Below are positions 20,498 to 30,254 of a stretch of DNA of 64,000 bases, in pieces (the first letter of the stretch is position 1; each line of letters begins with the position of its first letter). The notes under the pieces are model-generated. The model was not told the origin of the DNA. It did no database searches and was given only the letters and a program-made list of their open reading frames with translations. Source of the stretch: Bog-756 sp963741055 (GTDB lineage: Bacteria; Actinomycetota; Acidimicrobiia; Acidimicrobiales; RAAP-2); assembly GCA_963741055.1 (NCBI GenBank), contig CAVUGU010000007.1, positions 1 to 64,000 on the forward strand. The letters are read 5' to 3'. A program made the translations under genes and the position numbers.

Positions 20498-22200
20498 ATG
20501 CATCCGCGCGGCACAGCCGTGCTCTTCACCCTTTGCGCCGCCAGCATCGCGAAGTGCTGTGGCGCTCTTCTCGCAGCAACGATGGCCTCAGCGTGCATCA
20601 CGCTCTTCTCCATACCCGCCCAAGCCGCCACTAACCACCGCTCCTCTCCGCCACCCATCCGAGCCGCGGCCGCAATAAGCAAACACGCGGTTGTGGCCGG
20701 CACACATCTGTCCACCGCGACGCCGGGGTACTGGCTCGCCAGCGGGCGAGGCGAGGTCGGTTCCTACGGCGGGGCGCCGTTCCACTCCTCGCTCGGTTCG
20801 GTTGGCATCGATGCCCCGGTGGTCGATCTGGTACCCACGCCCGACGGCCGGGGCTACTGGCTCGCGGCTGCCGACGGAGGGGTTTTCGCTTTCGGGGACG
20901 CCGTCTTCCACGGGTCGCTCGCCGGCCGCCGACCTCAACGCTCGGGTGGTCGACATGGCGGCCACTCCCTCGGGACGCGGCTATTGGCTGGTCGCTTCTG
21001 ACGGCGGCGTCTTCTCCTTCGGCGACGCCAGCTACGCCGGATCGCTCTCGGGCCACCCGCTGGCCGCGCCGGTCGTCGCCCTGGCACCCACGCAAGACGG
21101 CCGGGGCTACTGGCTCGCTTCGGCCGACGGGGGCGTGTTCGCCTTCGGTGACGCCGTCTTCCACGGATCGTTCGCCGGTCGCCAACTCAACGCTCGGGTG
21201 GTCGCACATGGTGCCGACCCCCTCGGGTCACGGCTACTGGCTGGCCTCTTCCGATGGCGGAGTCTTCTCCTTCGGCGACGCCAGCTACGCCGGATCGCTC
21301 TCGGGCCATCCAGTCGCCGCCAAGGTCATCGCGCTGACCCCCAGCGCACGACGGCCGGGGCTACTGGCTCGCATCTGCCGACGGGGGCGTGTTCGCCTTC
21401 GGTGACGCGTCGTTCCGTGGCTCGGCCGCGGGCGACGTACCTCAGGGGGATGCCATCGTCGCCATGGCAGCCGGTCCCGGGGTCACCAATTTCTTCGGCT
21501 CGAGCGGGAATTTTTCCACACCGCCGCCTGCGCCGCCGGCTCCGCCGCCCCCCGGACCGTTGGCACCGTGGCACCTGGCGTCGTGGGCTACGACATCTCG
21601 TGGCCGCAGTGCTCCGGCCCTTACCCAGCACCGTCCGCCTTGGCCATCGTGGGGATCAACGACGGCACCGCCTTCACCGGCAATCCGTGCTTCGCGCAGG
21701 AGGCCGCGTGGGCCGGCGCCAACCTTTCCGTCTACATGAACCTCAACGCACCCGATCCGACCAACCCTTCCCAGTTCGCTTCTGGGCCTTCCGGCGTTTG
21801 CTCGCCTGGCGCGGCAGCGTGCGATTCGTTCAACTACGGCTTCAACGCCGCCTCGGACGCTCTCGGGCGGGCCCACCAGGCCGGGCATTCGCCGCGGAGC
21901 ATGTGGCTCGACGTCGAGACCGGCAACGCGTGGTCGCCCGACACCGGCCTGAACGACCAGGTGATCGCTGGTGCCGTCACAGCGTTGAGCAGGGCCGGCG
22001 TGACACCCGGCATCTACTCGACTGGGTACCAGTACTCCCAGATCGCCGGTGCGTTCAACGCTTCAGCGGCCGAGTGGCTGGCAACTGGGCTCGGGCTCAC
22101 CGCCCCCTCGCCGGCGTGCGCGACTCCGACCTTCACCGGCGGGCGGGTGACCCTAGTCCAGGGCAGCCTCGGTCCCTTCGACGGTGACTACGCCTGCTGA
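20498..22200 (+). CDS. secreted six-repeat GYW protein with GH25/DUF1906-like domain, four frameshifts
   Basis: A secreted protein with a signal peptide (hydrophobic stretch to about AQAATNH), six ~42-residue GYWLASADGGVFAFGD repeats, a proline-rich linker and a C-terminal domain of about 200 residues starting VVGYDISWPQC. That domain resembles the glycoside-hydrolase-like (GH25/Rv2525c-type, DUF1906) TIM-barrel fold: YDISWPQ, an acidic MWLDVETGNAW and GIYSTGYQYSQI are typical. It probably binds or cuts peptidoglycan or another wall polymer. The frame changes about 20930, 21210, 21345 and 21550, the last in a CCGCCCCCC run. Each side remains homologous, so sequence error is likelier than decay. 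A start at 20498 is chosen for the signal peptide. Confidence 0.7.
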
Positions 22201-22210
22201 CCGTGCGAAG

Positions 22211-22242
22211 TCCGGCAAGACCATGAACCCGTGGGTGCCGGA
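22211..22242 (+). terminator. inverted repeat downstream of the GYW/GH25-like gene
   Basis: Ten bases after the stop codon, TCCGGCA (22211-22217) pairs with TGCCGGA (22236-22242) around an 18-base loop. It may act as a weak terminator; no U-tract follows. Confidence 0.3.
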
Positions 22243-22324
22243 AATCTGGTCTGCAAGAACTTGTCCTCTTGCCGACTAGTTTCCGCCCGCAGTTGACTTC
22301 GGAACGTGCCGGTTCACTCGTGCT

Positions 22325-23251
22325 ATGCAAGGGCACGTGGAAGCGCGAAGGATTGGATCGCTCGAGGTCACCGTCGCCGGACTCGGCACCAACAACTTCG
22401 GCATGGGAATGGAAGCCGACGCGATCTCACCGGTGGTCGATGCTGCCCTGAAGTCAGGCATCAACTTCTTCGACACCTCCGACTCCTACGGCGAGAGCGA
22501 GGAACGCCTCGGTCGCGCCCTGGGCCGCCGGCGTGATCAGGTGGTGATCGCCACCAAGTTCGGCAGCCCCGTGCGGGGTGAGGAAGGCACCGGCGGGGCG
22601 AAACCCGCCTACATTCGGCGCGCACTCGATGCCAGCTTGAAGCGGCTCGCCACTGATCGGATCGACCTCTACCAGATCCACCGGCCCGATCCGGAGACAC
22701 CGATCGGTGACACGCTCCTGGTCCTGGACGAGATGGTGACAGCGGGCAAGGTCCGCGAGATCGGTTGTTCCAACTTCTCGGCTGCTCAGATCCAGGAGGC
22801 ATACGAGGCGGCGACGGGAGCCCGATTCGTCAGCGTCCAGAACCACTACAACTTGCTGGCCCGCGGCGACGAAGCCGAGGTGCTGCCGCTCTGCGAGAAG
22901 CTCGGGATGGCATATCTGCCCTACTTTCCACTCGCAAGCGGCCTACTCACCGGCAAGTACCGACGAGGCGTCGATCCGGCCGAAGGCACTCGCCTTCAGC
23001 GTTGGGGCGGTCGGGGGACGGCGGTGATGTCGGAGGAGAACTTCGACAAGGTGGAGAAGCTGACTGCCTGGGCTGAACAGCGCGGCCACTCCCTCCTCGA
23101 GCTCGCGTTCGCATGGCTGCTTGCCCATCCGGTCGTGTCATCGGTGATCGCCGGTGCGACCAAGATGGAGCAAGTGCGAAGCAACGTTGCGGCTACTTCG
23201 TGGGTCTTGTCCCCCGAGGAGCGGCTCGAGGTCGACGAACTGGTCAGCTGA
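22325..23251 (+). CDS. aldo/keto reductase
   Basis: A 308-residue NAD(P)H-dependent oxidoreductase of the AKR superfamily (TIM barrel), reducing aldehydes or ketones. The catalytic tetrad is visible: Asp and Tyr in FFDTSDSYGESEE, Lys in VIATKFG, and His in YQIHRPD. The cofactor region near the C-terminus (SSVIAGATKMEQVRSNVAA) is typical. The substrate is not specified by sequence; the closest general type is the Tas/YajO-like group. It is monocistronic as far as can be seen, converging with the LUD gene 90 bp away. Confidence 0.88.
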   Translation: MQGHVEARRIGSLEVTVAGLGTNNFGMGMEADAISPVVDAALKSGINFFDTSDSYGESEERLGRALGRRRDQVVIATKFGSPVRGEEGTGGAKPAYIRRALDASLKRLATDRIDLYQIHRPDPETPIGDTLLVLDEMVTAGKVREIGCSNFSAAQIQEAYEAATGARFVSVQNHYNLLARGDEAEVLPLCEKLGMAYLPYFPLASGLLTGKYRRGVDPAEGTRLQRWGGRGTAVMSEENFDKVEKLTAWAEQRGHSLLELAFAWLLAHPVVSSVIAGATKMEQVRSNVAATSWVLSPEERLEVDELVS

Positions 23252-23340
23252 GATCCCTTTTTGGCCACCGTGTACGACTCGGGTCTTACCAGCCCGGGTC
23301 TGCTCCGCCGCTTCCGGACAACGGTCACAAGGCGCAGGGA

Positions 23341-23988
23341 TCAGAACCCCAGCGACTCATTCACCAGGATCGCCGTGATCCGGCCGGGGACGGTCACCCG
23401 ATTGATGATCAAGACGTTGTTCACTCCGCTCGGTACGCCCAAGACGCGACGAGCTCTCTCGTCCTCGAGCGGGAAGGAATACTCGTAGATCCGTCGCATG
23501 CCCTCGTCAACGTCGGTGACGATCTTTTGGCCACCGATCACGAGTATGACGTGGCCGGCCCCCGATACGATGGGCCCCAACTGGCTTCCACTCGCAGAAG
23601 CGATGAGCAAGGCGCCCTCGTCAGTAACCGCGTGCACACTACCGACGATGAACTCAGGTGACGCGGCGATCGTGCGCATCTCTCGGGCTTGCATCTCTCG
23701 ATCCATCTGGTAGAGGCGAAGACGAAGGGGCTCGTAGCGACCGGCTCGTTCGATCTCGTCAGCAACGCCGATCGTTTCGAGTGTTCGTGATGTGTTGTTG
23801 AACACCTCTGCCCCATCATCGAGCAGCGATTCGACGAGTGTCTTTGCATCGGCTCCCCGCTCGACCACAAAGGTACGTACGCCGTTTTTCTCGAGTGCTT
23901 GAGCGACCGCTGCTACGCGATCGGGTGAGGCCAACTCGGCGTAGGGCGAGTCCGCCAGACGGCTCAATTCTGTTCCACCGTCACTCAC
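23341..23988 (-). CDS. LUD domain protein (LutC/YkgG-like)
   Basis: A 215-residue protein with the LUD fold of LutC/YkgG proteins (AQALEKNGVRTFVVERGADA, then SGAGHVILVIGGQKIVTD). LutC-type proteins are linked to lactate utilisation, and single LUD proteins occur in many redox contexts. The GTG start at 23988 has GGAGGTGGGAG upstream and overlaps the stop of the thioredoxin-reductase-like gene by eight bases. The two are therefore co-translated, pointing to a redox role. The longer frame to 24252 is antisense-like noise and is not used. No LutA or LutB gene is in the window. Confidence 0.8.
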   Translation of the reverse strand: MSDGGTELSRLADSPYAELASPDRVAAVAQALEKNGVRTFVVERGADAKTLVESLLDDGAEVFNNTSRTLETIGVADEIERAGRYEPLRLRLYQMDREMQAREMRTIAASPEFIVGSVHAVTDEGALLIASASGSQLGPIVSGAGHVILVIGGQKIVTDVDEGMRRIYEYSFPLEDERARRVLGVPSGVNNVLIINRVTVPGRITAILVNESLGF

Positions 23989-25264
23989 CTCCCACCTCCG
24001 CCAACCTCTGGTGTACGAGCGCAACCGACATCGATCCCTCTCCAACGGCCGCGGCGCACCTCTTGGTCGACCCATGCCGCACATCACCGGCCGCAAAGAG
24101 ACCGGGCAGGTTCGTCTCCAGCGGAAGCGGTTGGCGAGTGAGCGGCCAAGTTTCGGTTTCGGCAACGCCATTGACCTCGCTTCCGGTGAGAAGGTAACCG
24201 GCGTCATCCATTGCCAGCCCCAGTCCACCCAGCCCTTCTGTCCGCGGAGCACCGCCTATACAAATGAACAATGCGTTCGTGCTCAGCGACCGAGGCTCAG
24301 GATCGTCGGAAGACGAGATGAGTACGGCGCGCAACTCGCCGGACCCCTCGACACCCACGACCTGAGCCCTCGTCCGCACCTCGACGTTGGGAATGCCCGC
24401 AATTTGGTCGATCAGGTACTTCGACATCGACGCGGTCAGATCGGGACCTCGCACCAAGAGAGTCACCTGCGCCGCATACCGTGAGAACCGGACCACGGCC
24501 TGCCCCGCGGAGTTGCCGCCTCCGACGATCACCACGCGTCCACCGACACAGCCGAGCGCCTCACTCGGCCCGGCTCCGTAGTACACACCGGCACCAAGCA
24601 GCTCCTCTATGCCGGGAACTTCGAGGCGGCGCCATTCGACACCGCTGGCAAGCAGAAGGGTTCTTCCTCGAACTTCGCTTCCGTTGGAAAGTCGAGCGAC
24701 GTAGGTGGAGCCGTCCCGAGACACTCCTGCCAGCGAGCGAGCCAAGAGGATCTCTGCGCCGAAGCGGCGAGTCTGCGCTACTGCCCGTGTCGCCAATTCA
24801 CTCCCACTGATGCCGTTCGGGAAGCCCAAGTAGTTCTCGATCATCGACGTCGTGCCGGCTTGGCCACCGGGGGCGACCGCCTCCACCACCACTGTGCGGA
24901 GTCCTTCCGACGCGGCATAGACGCCAGCCGCGAGGCCCGCAGGCCCGGCGCCCACGATGACGAGGTCGTACTCCGACCGAATCGGGCCTGTGAGCATCCC
25001 GAGGCCCTCAGCCACCTCCTCGACGGTGGCAGGTCCGAGCCGCCTGCCGTCGGGGAGGATGCAGATCGGCAGGCTTGCCGTGTCGACTTCGCTGCCGCCA
25101 AGGATCGTCCGAAGTCTCTCTCGGTCGTCGAGATTGACCCATTCGTAGGGCCGACCGTTCCGACTCAGAAAATCGCGGATCCGGTACGCGGCGGGCGACG
25201 ACCCGCTATCGATCAATACGACCCCCGGTGTGACCGGACGGGTGTCGTAATCGAACATCGACAT
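23981..25264 (-). CDS. thioredoxin-reductase-like flavoprotein lacking the CxxC, with glutaredoxin-like N-domain
   Basis: A 427-residue FAD/NAD(P)H oxidoreductase. An N-terminal ~85-residue glutaredoxin/thioredoxin-like segment (VVLIDSGSSPAAYRIRDFLS) has lost its active cysteines. It is followed by the FAD Rossmann motif DLVIVGAGPAGLAAGVYAAS, GGQAGTTSMIENYLGFPNG, the NADPH motif VVIVGGGNSAGQAVV and a C-terminal GLFAAGDVRHGSTKR FAD loop. The region that holds CATC in TrxB reads YYGAGPSEALGCVGG here, so there is no redox-active disulfide. It belongs to the TrxB-like group often fused to cyclic-nucleotide-binding domains. The ATG at 25264 has GGGAGG eight bases upstream. The electron acceptor is unknown. 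Confidence 0.8.
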   Translation of the reverse strand: MSMFDYDTRPVTPGVVLIDSGSSPAAYRIRDFLSRNGRPYEWVNLDDRERLRTILGGSEVDTASLPICILPDGRRLGPATVEEVAEGLGMLTGPIRSEYDLVIVGAGPAGLAAGVYAASEGLRTVVVEAVAPGGQAGTTSMIENYLGFPNGISGSELATRAVAQTRRFGAEILLARSLAGVSRDGSTYVARLSNGSEVRGRTLLLASGVEWRRLEVPGIEELLGAGVYYGAGPSEALGCVGGRVVIVGGGNSAGQAVVRFSRYAAQVTLLVRGPDLTASMSKYLIDQIAGIPNVEVRTRAQVVGVEGSGELRAVLISSSDDPEPRSLSTNALFICIGGAPRTEGLGGLGLAMDDAGYLLTGSEVNGVAETETWPLTRQPLPLETNLPGLFAAGDVRHGSTKRCAAAVGEGSMSVALVHQRLAEVGGE

Positions 25265-25725
25265 CGTTCCAGCCTCCCGGGTCCAGATTGACGACGATTC
25301 AGAACGGCGGCCGTCCGATCGACGCACAAGCCCACGCCCCGTATAGCGCGCCGGGGACACGGCCATCAACGTCCGAGCCCGGTCAGCGCCCATTTTGGAC
25401 CGGCAGGGGGGCCCTCCCACCGAGGACCCTTCCGATCAACGCCCTCTTTCTGCCACGAAACTCCTGGATGGCATTGCCGAGCGGACTCCGGTGGAGAGCA
25501 CCCCGTCGTCGCCGAGACCCGCCACGGTCACTGCAGGGCCATACAGCCGAACACCGGACCGGGCCCCGCGAAAGGACCGCCCGGCTCACCCCCGGCTACG
25601 CCCCTTCCCCTCATGGGATCAGGGACGCAACACAAACCTTGGAGTGGTTGAAAATCCCATCCGGACCGCTGACCTGTGGTCTTGGCGAATAGACGGCGAG
25701 ATTCGACCGGTAGCCTCGTCTTCTC
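25265..25725. other. divergent intergenic region
   Basis: About 460 bases between the flavoprotein (minus) and typA (plus), presumably with both promoters. Short ORFs on either strand are arginine/proline-rich and unsupported. No hairpin or riboswitch-like structure was recognised. Confidence 0.35.
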
Positions 25726-27564
25726 GTGCCCCTGTTGACCCGCGATGACATCCGCAACGTGGCGATCGTCGCACACGTCGACCACGGCAAGACCACTCTG
25801 GTCGACGCCATGCTCTGGCAGTCAGGGGCCTTCCGAGCCAACGAGGCCGTCGACGAGCGAGTGCTCGACTCAGGTGACTTGGAGCGTGAGAAGGGCATCA
25901 CCATCCTTGCCAAGAACACCACCGTCCGACACGGCGGTGTCACCTTCAACATCGTCGACACCCCGGGCCACGTCGATTTCGGCGGCGAGGTCGAGCGAGG
26001 ACTCACCATGGTCGACGGGGTCCTCCTCCTCGTCGACGCCTCGGAGGGCCCGCTGCCTCAAACACGGTTCGTCCTTCGCAAGGCCCTCGAGGCGGACTTG
26101 CCGGTCGTGCTCGTCGTCAACAAGGTCGACCGCGGGGACGCACGCATCGACGAGGTCGTCCATGAGGTCGAGGAACTATTCCTCGACCTCGATGCGACCG
26201 AAGATCAGATTTCCTTCCCGATCCTCTATACGAACGCGAGGGCAGGATGGGCATCGATCGATCGCGACCGAGAAGGAATCGATCTCGAACCACTCTTCCG
26301 GACCGTCGTCGAGCACGTCCCACCGCCGCAGTTCGACCCAGACTCGCCTCTGCAGGCTCTCGTCGCCAACCTCGACGCGTCCCCCTACGTTGGACGGCTG
26401 GCCATCTGCCGCGTCCACAACGGAACACTCCGGAAGGGTGAAACCGTCGGTTGGTGTCGGCTCGACGGAACCATGGAGAGGGCGAAGATCAGCGAGCTCT
26501 ATCTCACCGACGCGCTCGACCGGATCGAGGTCGACGAGGCGGGACCGGGCGAGATCGCCGCAGTCGCCGGAATCGCCGAAGTCACCATCGGAGAGACGCT
26601 GACCGATGCCAACGACCCGAGACCTCTTCCCGCCATCATCGTCGACGAGCCAAGCCTCTCGATGACGATCGGAGTGAACAGCTCCCCGCTGTCTGGTGCC
26701 GAGGGGAGCAAGTTGACAGCCCGCCAAATCCTCGGACGCCTCGAGTCCGAGTTGGTTGGCAACGTGTCGATCCGGGTGCTGGCAACCGAGCGACCCGACA
26801 CCTGGGAGGTGCAGGGTCGGGGCGAACTTCAGCTGGCCGTGCTGGTGGAGACCATGCGCCGCGAGGGCTTCGAGATGACGGTGGGGAAGCCCGAAGTGGT
26901 CACTCGGGTGATCGACGGGGTTCTACACGAGCCCATGGAGCGAGTGGCAATCGACTCGCCTGAGAACTACCTCGGTGTGATCACCCAACTGATGGCGTTG
27001 CGCAAGGGCGAGCTCCTCGAAATGGTCAACCATGGGACCGGATGGATCCGGCTGGACTACCGGGCACCCACGCGAGGCCTGGTCGGCTTCCGCACCGAGT
27101 TCCTCACCGAGACGCGCGGAACCGGAGTTCTCCACCACGTGTTCGAAGGTTGGGCGCCGTGGCACGGCGACCTGGGGACGAGGCGCAATGGGTCGATGGT
27201 CGCCGACCGCCGAGGCCTCACGACGGGCTATTCGCTGATGGGTCTCCAGGAGCGCGGCATGCTCCTGGTCGGAGCGGGCTGCGAGGTCTACGAAGGGATG
27301 GTCATCGGCGAGAATGCCCGCGACGAGGAGATGGACGTGAACCCGACCCGGGCGAAGAAGCAGACCAACATCCGGGCAGCGCGGGCCGACGAGGCGATCC
27401 GGCTCACGCCGCATGTCGAGCTCTCACTGGAGCAAGCGCTCGAGTTCATCGCAGAGGACGAGTGCGTGGAGGTGACACCTGGTGCGTTCAGGTTGAGGAA
27501 GACCGTGCTCGACAAATCGGCGAGGGCGCGCCAACGAGGTCAGATCCGCAAGGCTCGGAGCTGA
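25726..27564 (+). CDS. typA: TypA/BipA ribosome-associated translational GTPase
   Basis: A 612-residue elongation-factor-like GTPase that binds ribosomes and is needed for ribosome assembly and growth under stress or cold. The G1 motif AHVDHGKTTL, an intact switch I region (REKGITI), G3 DTPGH, G4 NKVD, and the C-terminal TypA-specific region (GLVGFRTEFLTETRGTG and KKQTNIRAARADEAIRL) are all present. Length and domain order match the family. It starts with GTG at 25726. It is the most reliably placed housekeeping gene in the window and shows no frameshift. Confidence 0.95.
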   Translation: MPLLTRDDIRNVAIVAHVDHGKTTLVDAMLWQSGAFRANEAVDERVLDSGDLEREKGITILAKNTTVRHGGVTFNIVDTPGHVDFGGEVERGLTMVDGVLLLVDASEGPLPQTRFVLRKALEADLPVVLVVNKVDRGDARIDEVVHEVEELFLDLDATEDQISFPILYTNARAGWASIDRDREGIDLEPLFRTVVEHVPPPQFDPDSPLQALVANLDASPYVGRLAICRVHNGTLRKGETVGWCRLDGTMERAKISELYLTDALDRIEVDEAGPGEIAAVAGIAEVTIGETLTDANDPRPLPAIIVDEPSLSMTIGVNSSPLSGAEGSKLTARQILGRLESELVGNVSIRVLATERPDTWEVQGRGELQLAVLVETMRREGFEMTVGKPEVVTRVIDGVLHEPMERVAIDSPENYLGVITQLMALRKGELLEMVNHGTGWIRLDYRAPTRGLVGFRTEFLTETRGTGVLHHVFEGWAPWHGDLGTRRNGSMVADRRGLTTGYSLMGLQERGMLLVGAGCEVYEGMVIGENARDEEMDVNPTRAKKQTNIRAARADEAIRLTPHVELSLEQALEFIAEDECVEVTPGAFRLRKTVLDKSARARQRGQIRKARS

Positions 27565-28415
27565 CTCCCGACGAGGTGACCGGTTCGATTGCTCCGGCTG
27601 TCATCGCCGGTTGAGGTTCCCTGCGTCGACGGGACGACCGAGCCGGTGACGTAGCGAGCTTCATCTGACACGAGCCAGAGGACCGCATTCGACACGTCGA
27701 TCGCCTCGACCGCCTCGACCGGAATGGCGTTGGTCAGCGAGCCAGCCAGTTGAGGGACGCGCTCGATGATCTCGGCCACGTTCCCGTCTCCGGCCATGGG
27801 GGTTCGGACCGTGGTCGGTGCCACGCTGTTGACGCGGATGAAGTGGGGCGCCAGGGCGTTGGCCCACGAACGCATCAAGCCGATGACACCGTGCTTGGCG
27901 GCGGTGTAGCCCAGCATGCCGGCCACGTCGATTGGTGCCCCGGTCAGCCCGCCGGTGGAGCTCGTCAGCACGATTGCGCCGCCGTGGCCGTTCCGGATCA
28001 TGGACGGGATGGCGACGCGCCCGGTGTTCCAAACGCCGGTGAGGTTGACCCCGATCACCTCGTCCCACTGCTGTTGGTCGGAGGCCTTGCCCGCCGGTCC
28101 GATGCCAGCGTTTGCCACGACGATCCCTACCGGCCCGAGTTCCGACGCTCCCTCGTCGAACGCCTGCTGCAGCTCCTCGATGTCCCGGACATCGGCCTCG
28201 CGGGCCACGACCCGACGGCCCAGCCTCTCGACCTCCTTGACGGTCTGCTCGAGATCAGCGGGTGTCGCCATCGGGTAGAAGACCGACTCGAGCTGCCGAC
28301 AGATGTCCACGGCGATGATGTCGGCGCCCTCTTGAGCGAGCCGGACGGCGTGGCTCCGGCCTTGCCCCCGCGCGGCTCCGGTGATGAAGGCCACCTTGCC
28401 GTCGAGCTTTCCCAT
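27540..28415 (-). CDS. mycofactocin-coupled SDR family oxidoreductase (3' end frameshifted)
   Basis: A short-chain dehydrogenase of the actinobacterial mycofactocin-coupled subfamily. It begins GKLDGKVAFITGAARGQGRS (cofactor loop) and carries the subfamily insertion around FYPMATPADLEQTV and VVAREADVRD. It has NAG at VVANAGIG, a serine in LTSSTGG, and YTAAK as catalytic YxxxK. Members carry a non-exchangeable NAD cofactor recycled through the peptide-derived mycofactocin. The start at 28415 has AGGAAGGAG upstream. The C-terminus as sequenced is abnormal and runs into typA. Adding one base to the GGG at 27631-27633 restores a VDAGNLNRR-like ending with a stop at 27601. It is divergent from an aldehyde dehydrogenase, suggesting an alcohol-to-acid pathway. 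Confidence 0.85.
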   Translation of the reverse strand: MGKLDGKVAFITGAARGQGRSHAVRLAQEGADIIAVDICRQLESVFYPMATPADLEQTVKEVERLGRRVVAREADVRDIEELQQAFDEGASELGPVGIVVANAGIGPAGKASDQQQWDEVIGVNLTGVWNTGRVAIPSMIRNGHGGAIVLTSSTGGLTGAPIDVAGMLGYTAAKHGVIGLMRSWANALAPHFIRVNSVAPTTVRTPMAGDGNVAEIIERVPQLAGSLTNAIPVEAVEAIDVSNAVLWLVSDEARYVTGSVVPSTQGTSTGDDSRSNRTGHLVGSQLRALRI

Positions 28416-28705
28416 CATCATCTCCTTCCTGACCTTCTGGTCGCCGACGGCGCGACAGTAGGCCGTCGCTGCGGACGCCGTCCGTTCCGCTCGCACGGCC
28501 AGGTCCCCGCAGGGATACCTGGTCAGCCCGAGCACGTCCCCAGAACTCGAGGGTCCGCGCAACGTCTGACGAAGCGGCTCCTCCGCAGCAACCACGGAAG
28601 CCCGAGGCCCGGAGAGGGCCCCGGTACGGAACCTCTGTGTGGCCGTCAAGACCTCGTTTTCGCTTGTCGCCGGAGGTGTCCAGGGGTTACCTTCGGTCAC
28701 CGAGC

Positions 28706-28723
28706 GCTGAGCGAGTGCTCAGC
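28706..28723. promoter_or_regulatory. perfect palindrome, candidate operator
   Basis: GCTGAGC-gagt-GCTCAGC, seven-base arms, lies 71 bases upstream of the aldehyde dehydrogenase start in the 378-base divergent region between it and the mycofactocin-type SDR. Size and symmetry fit a TetR-family site; which regulator binds is unknown, though a TetR-like gene lies just downstream of the dehydrogenase. Confidence 0.5.
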
Positions 28724-28793
28724 AGCTCAGGACTCGGGTCCTCGAGGCGGGCAGGGCCCCGTTGACGAACAAGAGCCACGGAGGCGAGCGAGC

Positions 28794-30248
28794 ATGACGG
28801 TAGAGGCAACCATCGAGGAGCTTCGTGAGCGCCCGGGCGAGGGCGAGACCATCGCGATCGTCGACCCGGTGACCGAACAGCAGATCGCCGAGTTCGTGGA
28901 CGGTGGCGCCGCAGCCATCGACGAAGCAGTCGCCCGGGCTCGGGAGACGTTCGAGTCCGGGGTGTGGCACCAGAAGCCTCAGACCGAGCAGGCCCAAGTG
29001 CTGTGGCGAGTCGCAGAACTGCTCGAGGCCCAGGCCGACGATCTGGCCCAGCTCGACTCGTTGAACACGGGCATGCCCTTGCCCCAGGCACAGCGGAACA
29101 TGGCAGCAACCGTCGAATTCTTCCGCTACTTCTCCGGGTGGTGCACGAAGATCAACGGGATCTCCCATGACGTCCGAATGTCGGGCGGGCTGACGGGCAT
29201 CGACGCGTCGGTACACGGGTACACGATCAAGGAACCCGCCGGTGTCGTCGGACTGATCATCCCGTGGAACGGCCCGGCGTTCAACGCGGCGGCCAAGCTT
29301 GCACCCTCGCTCGCCGCCGGCTGCAGCAGCGTGCTCAAACCGGCAGAGGAGACCCCGCTGTCGGCACTGGTCTTCGAGAAGATCCTGGCCGACGCAGGCG
29401 TGCCGGATGGCGTCGTCAATCTGGTCAATGGTTATGGCCACACTGCCGGGCAAGCACTCATCGAGCACCCCGACGTCGACAAGATCGCCTTCACCGGGTC
29501 CACGGAGGTCGGCAAGCTCATCGTGAAGGCAGCTGCCGGCAACCTCAAGCGGGTCATGCTCGAATTGGGTGGCAAGTCACCGGTCCTCATCTACGACGAC
29601 GCTGACCTCGACAGGGCCATCCCAGCCGCGGCGATGGGCATCTTCATCCACTCCGGACAGGCGTGTGTCGCGGGCTCACGCGTCTTCGTGCAGCGTGGCG
29701 TGTACGAGCGGGTGGTCGACGGCATCGCGACTCTGGCCGGCAAGATCCGACTCGGCGGCCCGAAGGAAGGAAAGGTCCACAGCGGGCCGATCATCAGTGA
29801 GCGGCAACTGCAACGTGTCATGGGCTACATCGACGAGGGCAAGCGCCAAGGCGCCGAGGTGGTGATCGGTGGTCATCGCCTCGATCGCACCGGCTACTTC
29901 GTGCACCCGACCGTGCTGGCACAGGTCACTTCGGAGATGCGCCTCTATCAGGAGGAGATCTTCGGGCCGGTCGTGGCGGTGACGCCGTTCGACGATGACG
30001 ACGAGGTCGTCGCCATGGCCAACGACACCACCTACGGCCTCTCGGCCGCGGCCTGGACAAAAGACATCTCTCGCGCACATCGACTCGCCAAGCGGATCGA
30101 CGCCGGCACCGTCACGCTCAACTGCCAGATGATGTGGGATCCCGCGATGCCCTTCGGTGGCTTCAAGCAGTCCGGGTGGGGCTACGAGAACGGGCAGGAC
30201 GGCATCGAGGGCTACCTCAGGACCAAGACCGTCCTGGCCCAGCTCTGA
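28794..30248 (+). CDS. aldehyde dehydrogenase (NAD(P)+-dependent)
   Basis: A 484-residue ALDH superfamily enzyme oxidising an aldehyde to its acid. The catalytic glutamate lies in MLELGGKSP and the nucleophilic cysteine in HSGQACVAGSRV; FTGSTEVGKL is the cofactor loop and EEIFGPV and PFGGFKQSGWG are standard C-terminal motifs. The ATG at 28794 has GGAGG nine bases upstream; the frame upstream of it is antisense to the SDR and is not coding. The mycofactocin-type SDR is divergent, so the two may act successively on an alcohol. Confidence 0.93.
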   Translation: MTVEATIEELRERPGEGETIAIVDPVTEQQIAEFVDGGAAAIDEAVARARETFESGVWHQKPQTEQAQVLWRVAELLEAQADDLAQLDSLNTGMPLPQAQRNMAATVEFFRYFSGWCTKINGISHDVRMSGGLTGIDASVHGYTIKEPAGVVGLIIPWNGPAFNAAAKLAPSLAAGCSSVLKPAEETPLSALVFEKILADAGVPDGVVNLVNGYGHTAGQALIEHPDVDKIAFTGSTEVGKLIVKAAAGNLKRVMLELGGKSPVLIYDDADLDRAIPAAAMGIFIHSGQACVAGSRVFVQRGVYERVVDGIATLAGKIRLGGPKEGKVHSGPIISERQLQRVMGYIDEGKRQGAEVVIGGHRLDRTGYFVHPTVLAQVTSEMRLYQEEIFGPVVAVTPFDDDDEVVAMANDTTYGLSAAAWTKDISRAHRLAKRIDAGTVTLNCQMMWDPAMPFGGFKQSGWGYENGQDGIEGYLRTKTVLAQL

Positions 30249-30254
30249 CCAGAG

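Noticed and set aside
27750..28793. Upstream extension of the aldehyde dehydrogenase frame.
   Set aside because: Antisense to the mycofactocin SDR; the ATG at 28794 has a good ribosome-binding site and the family N-terminus.
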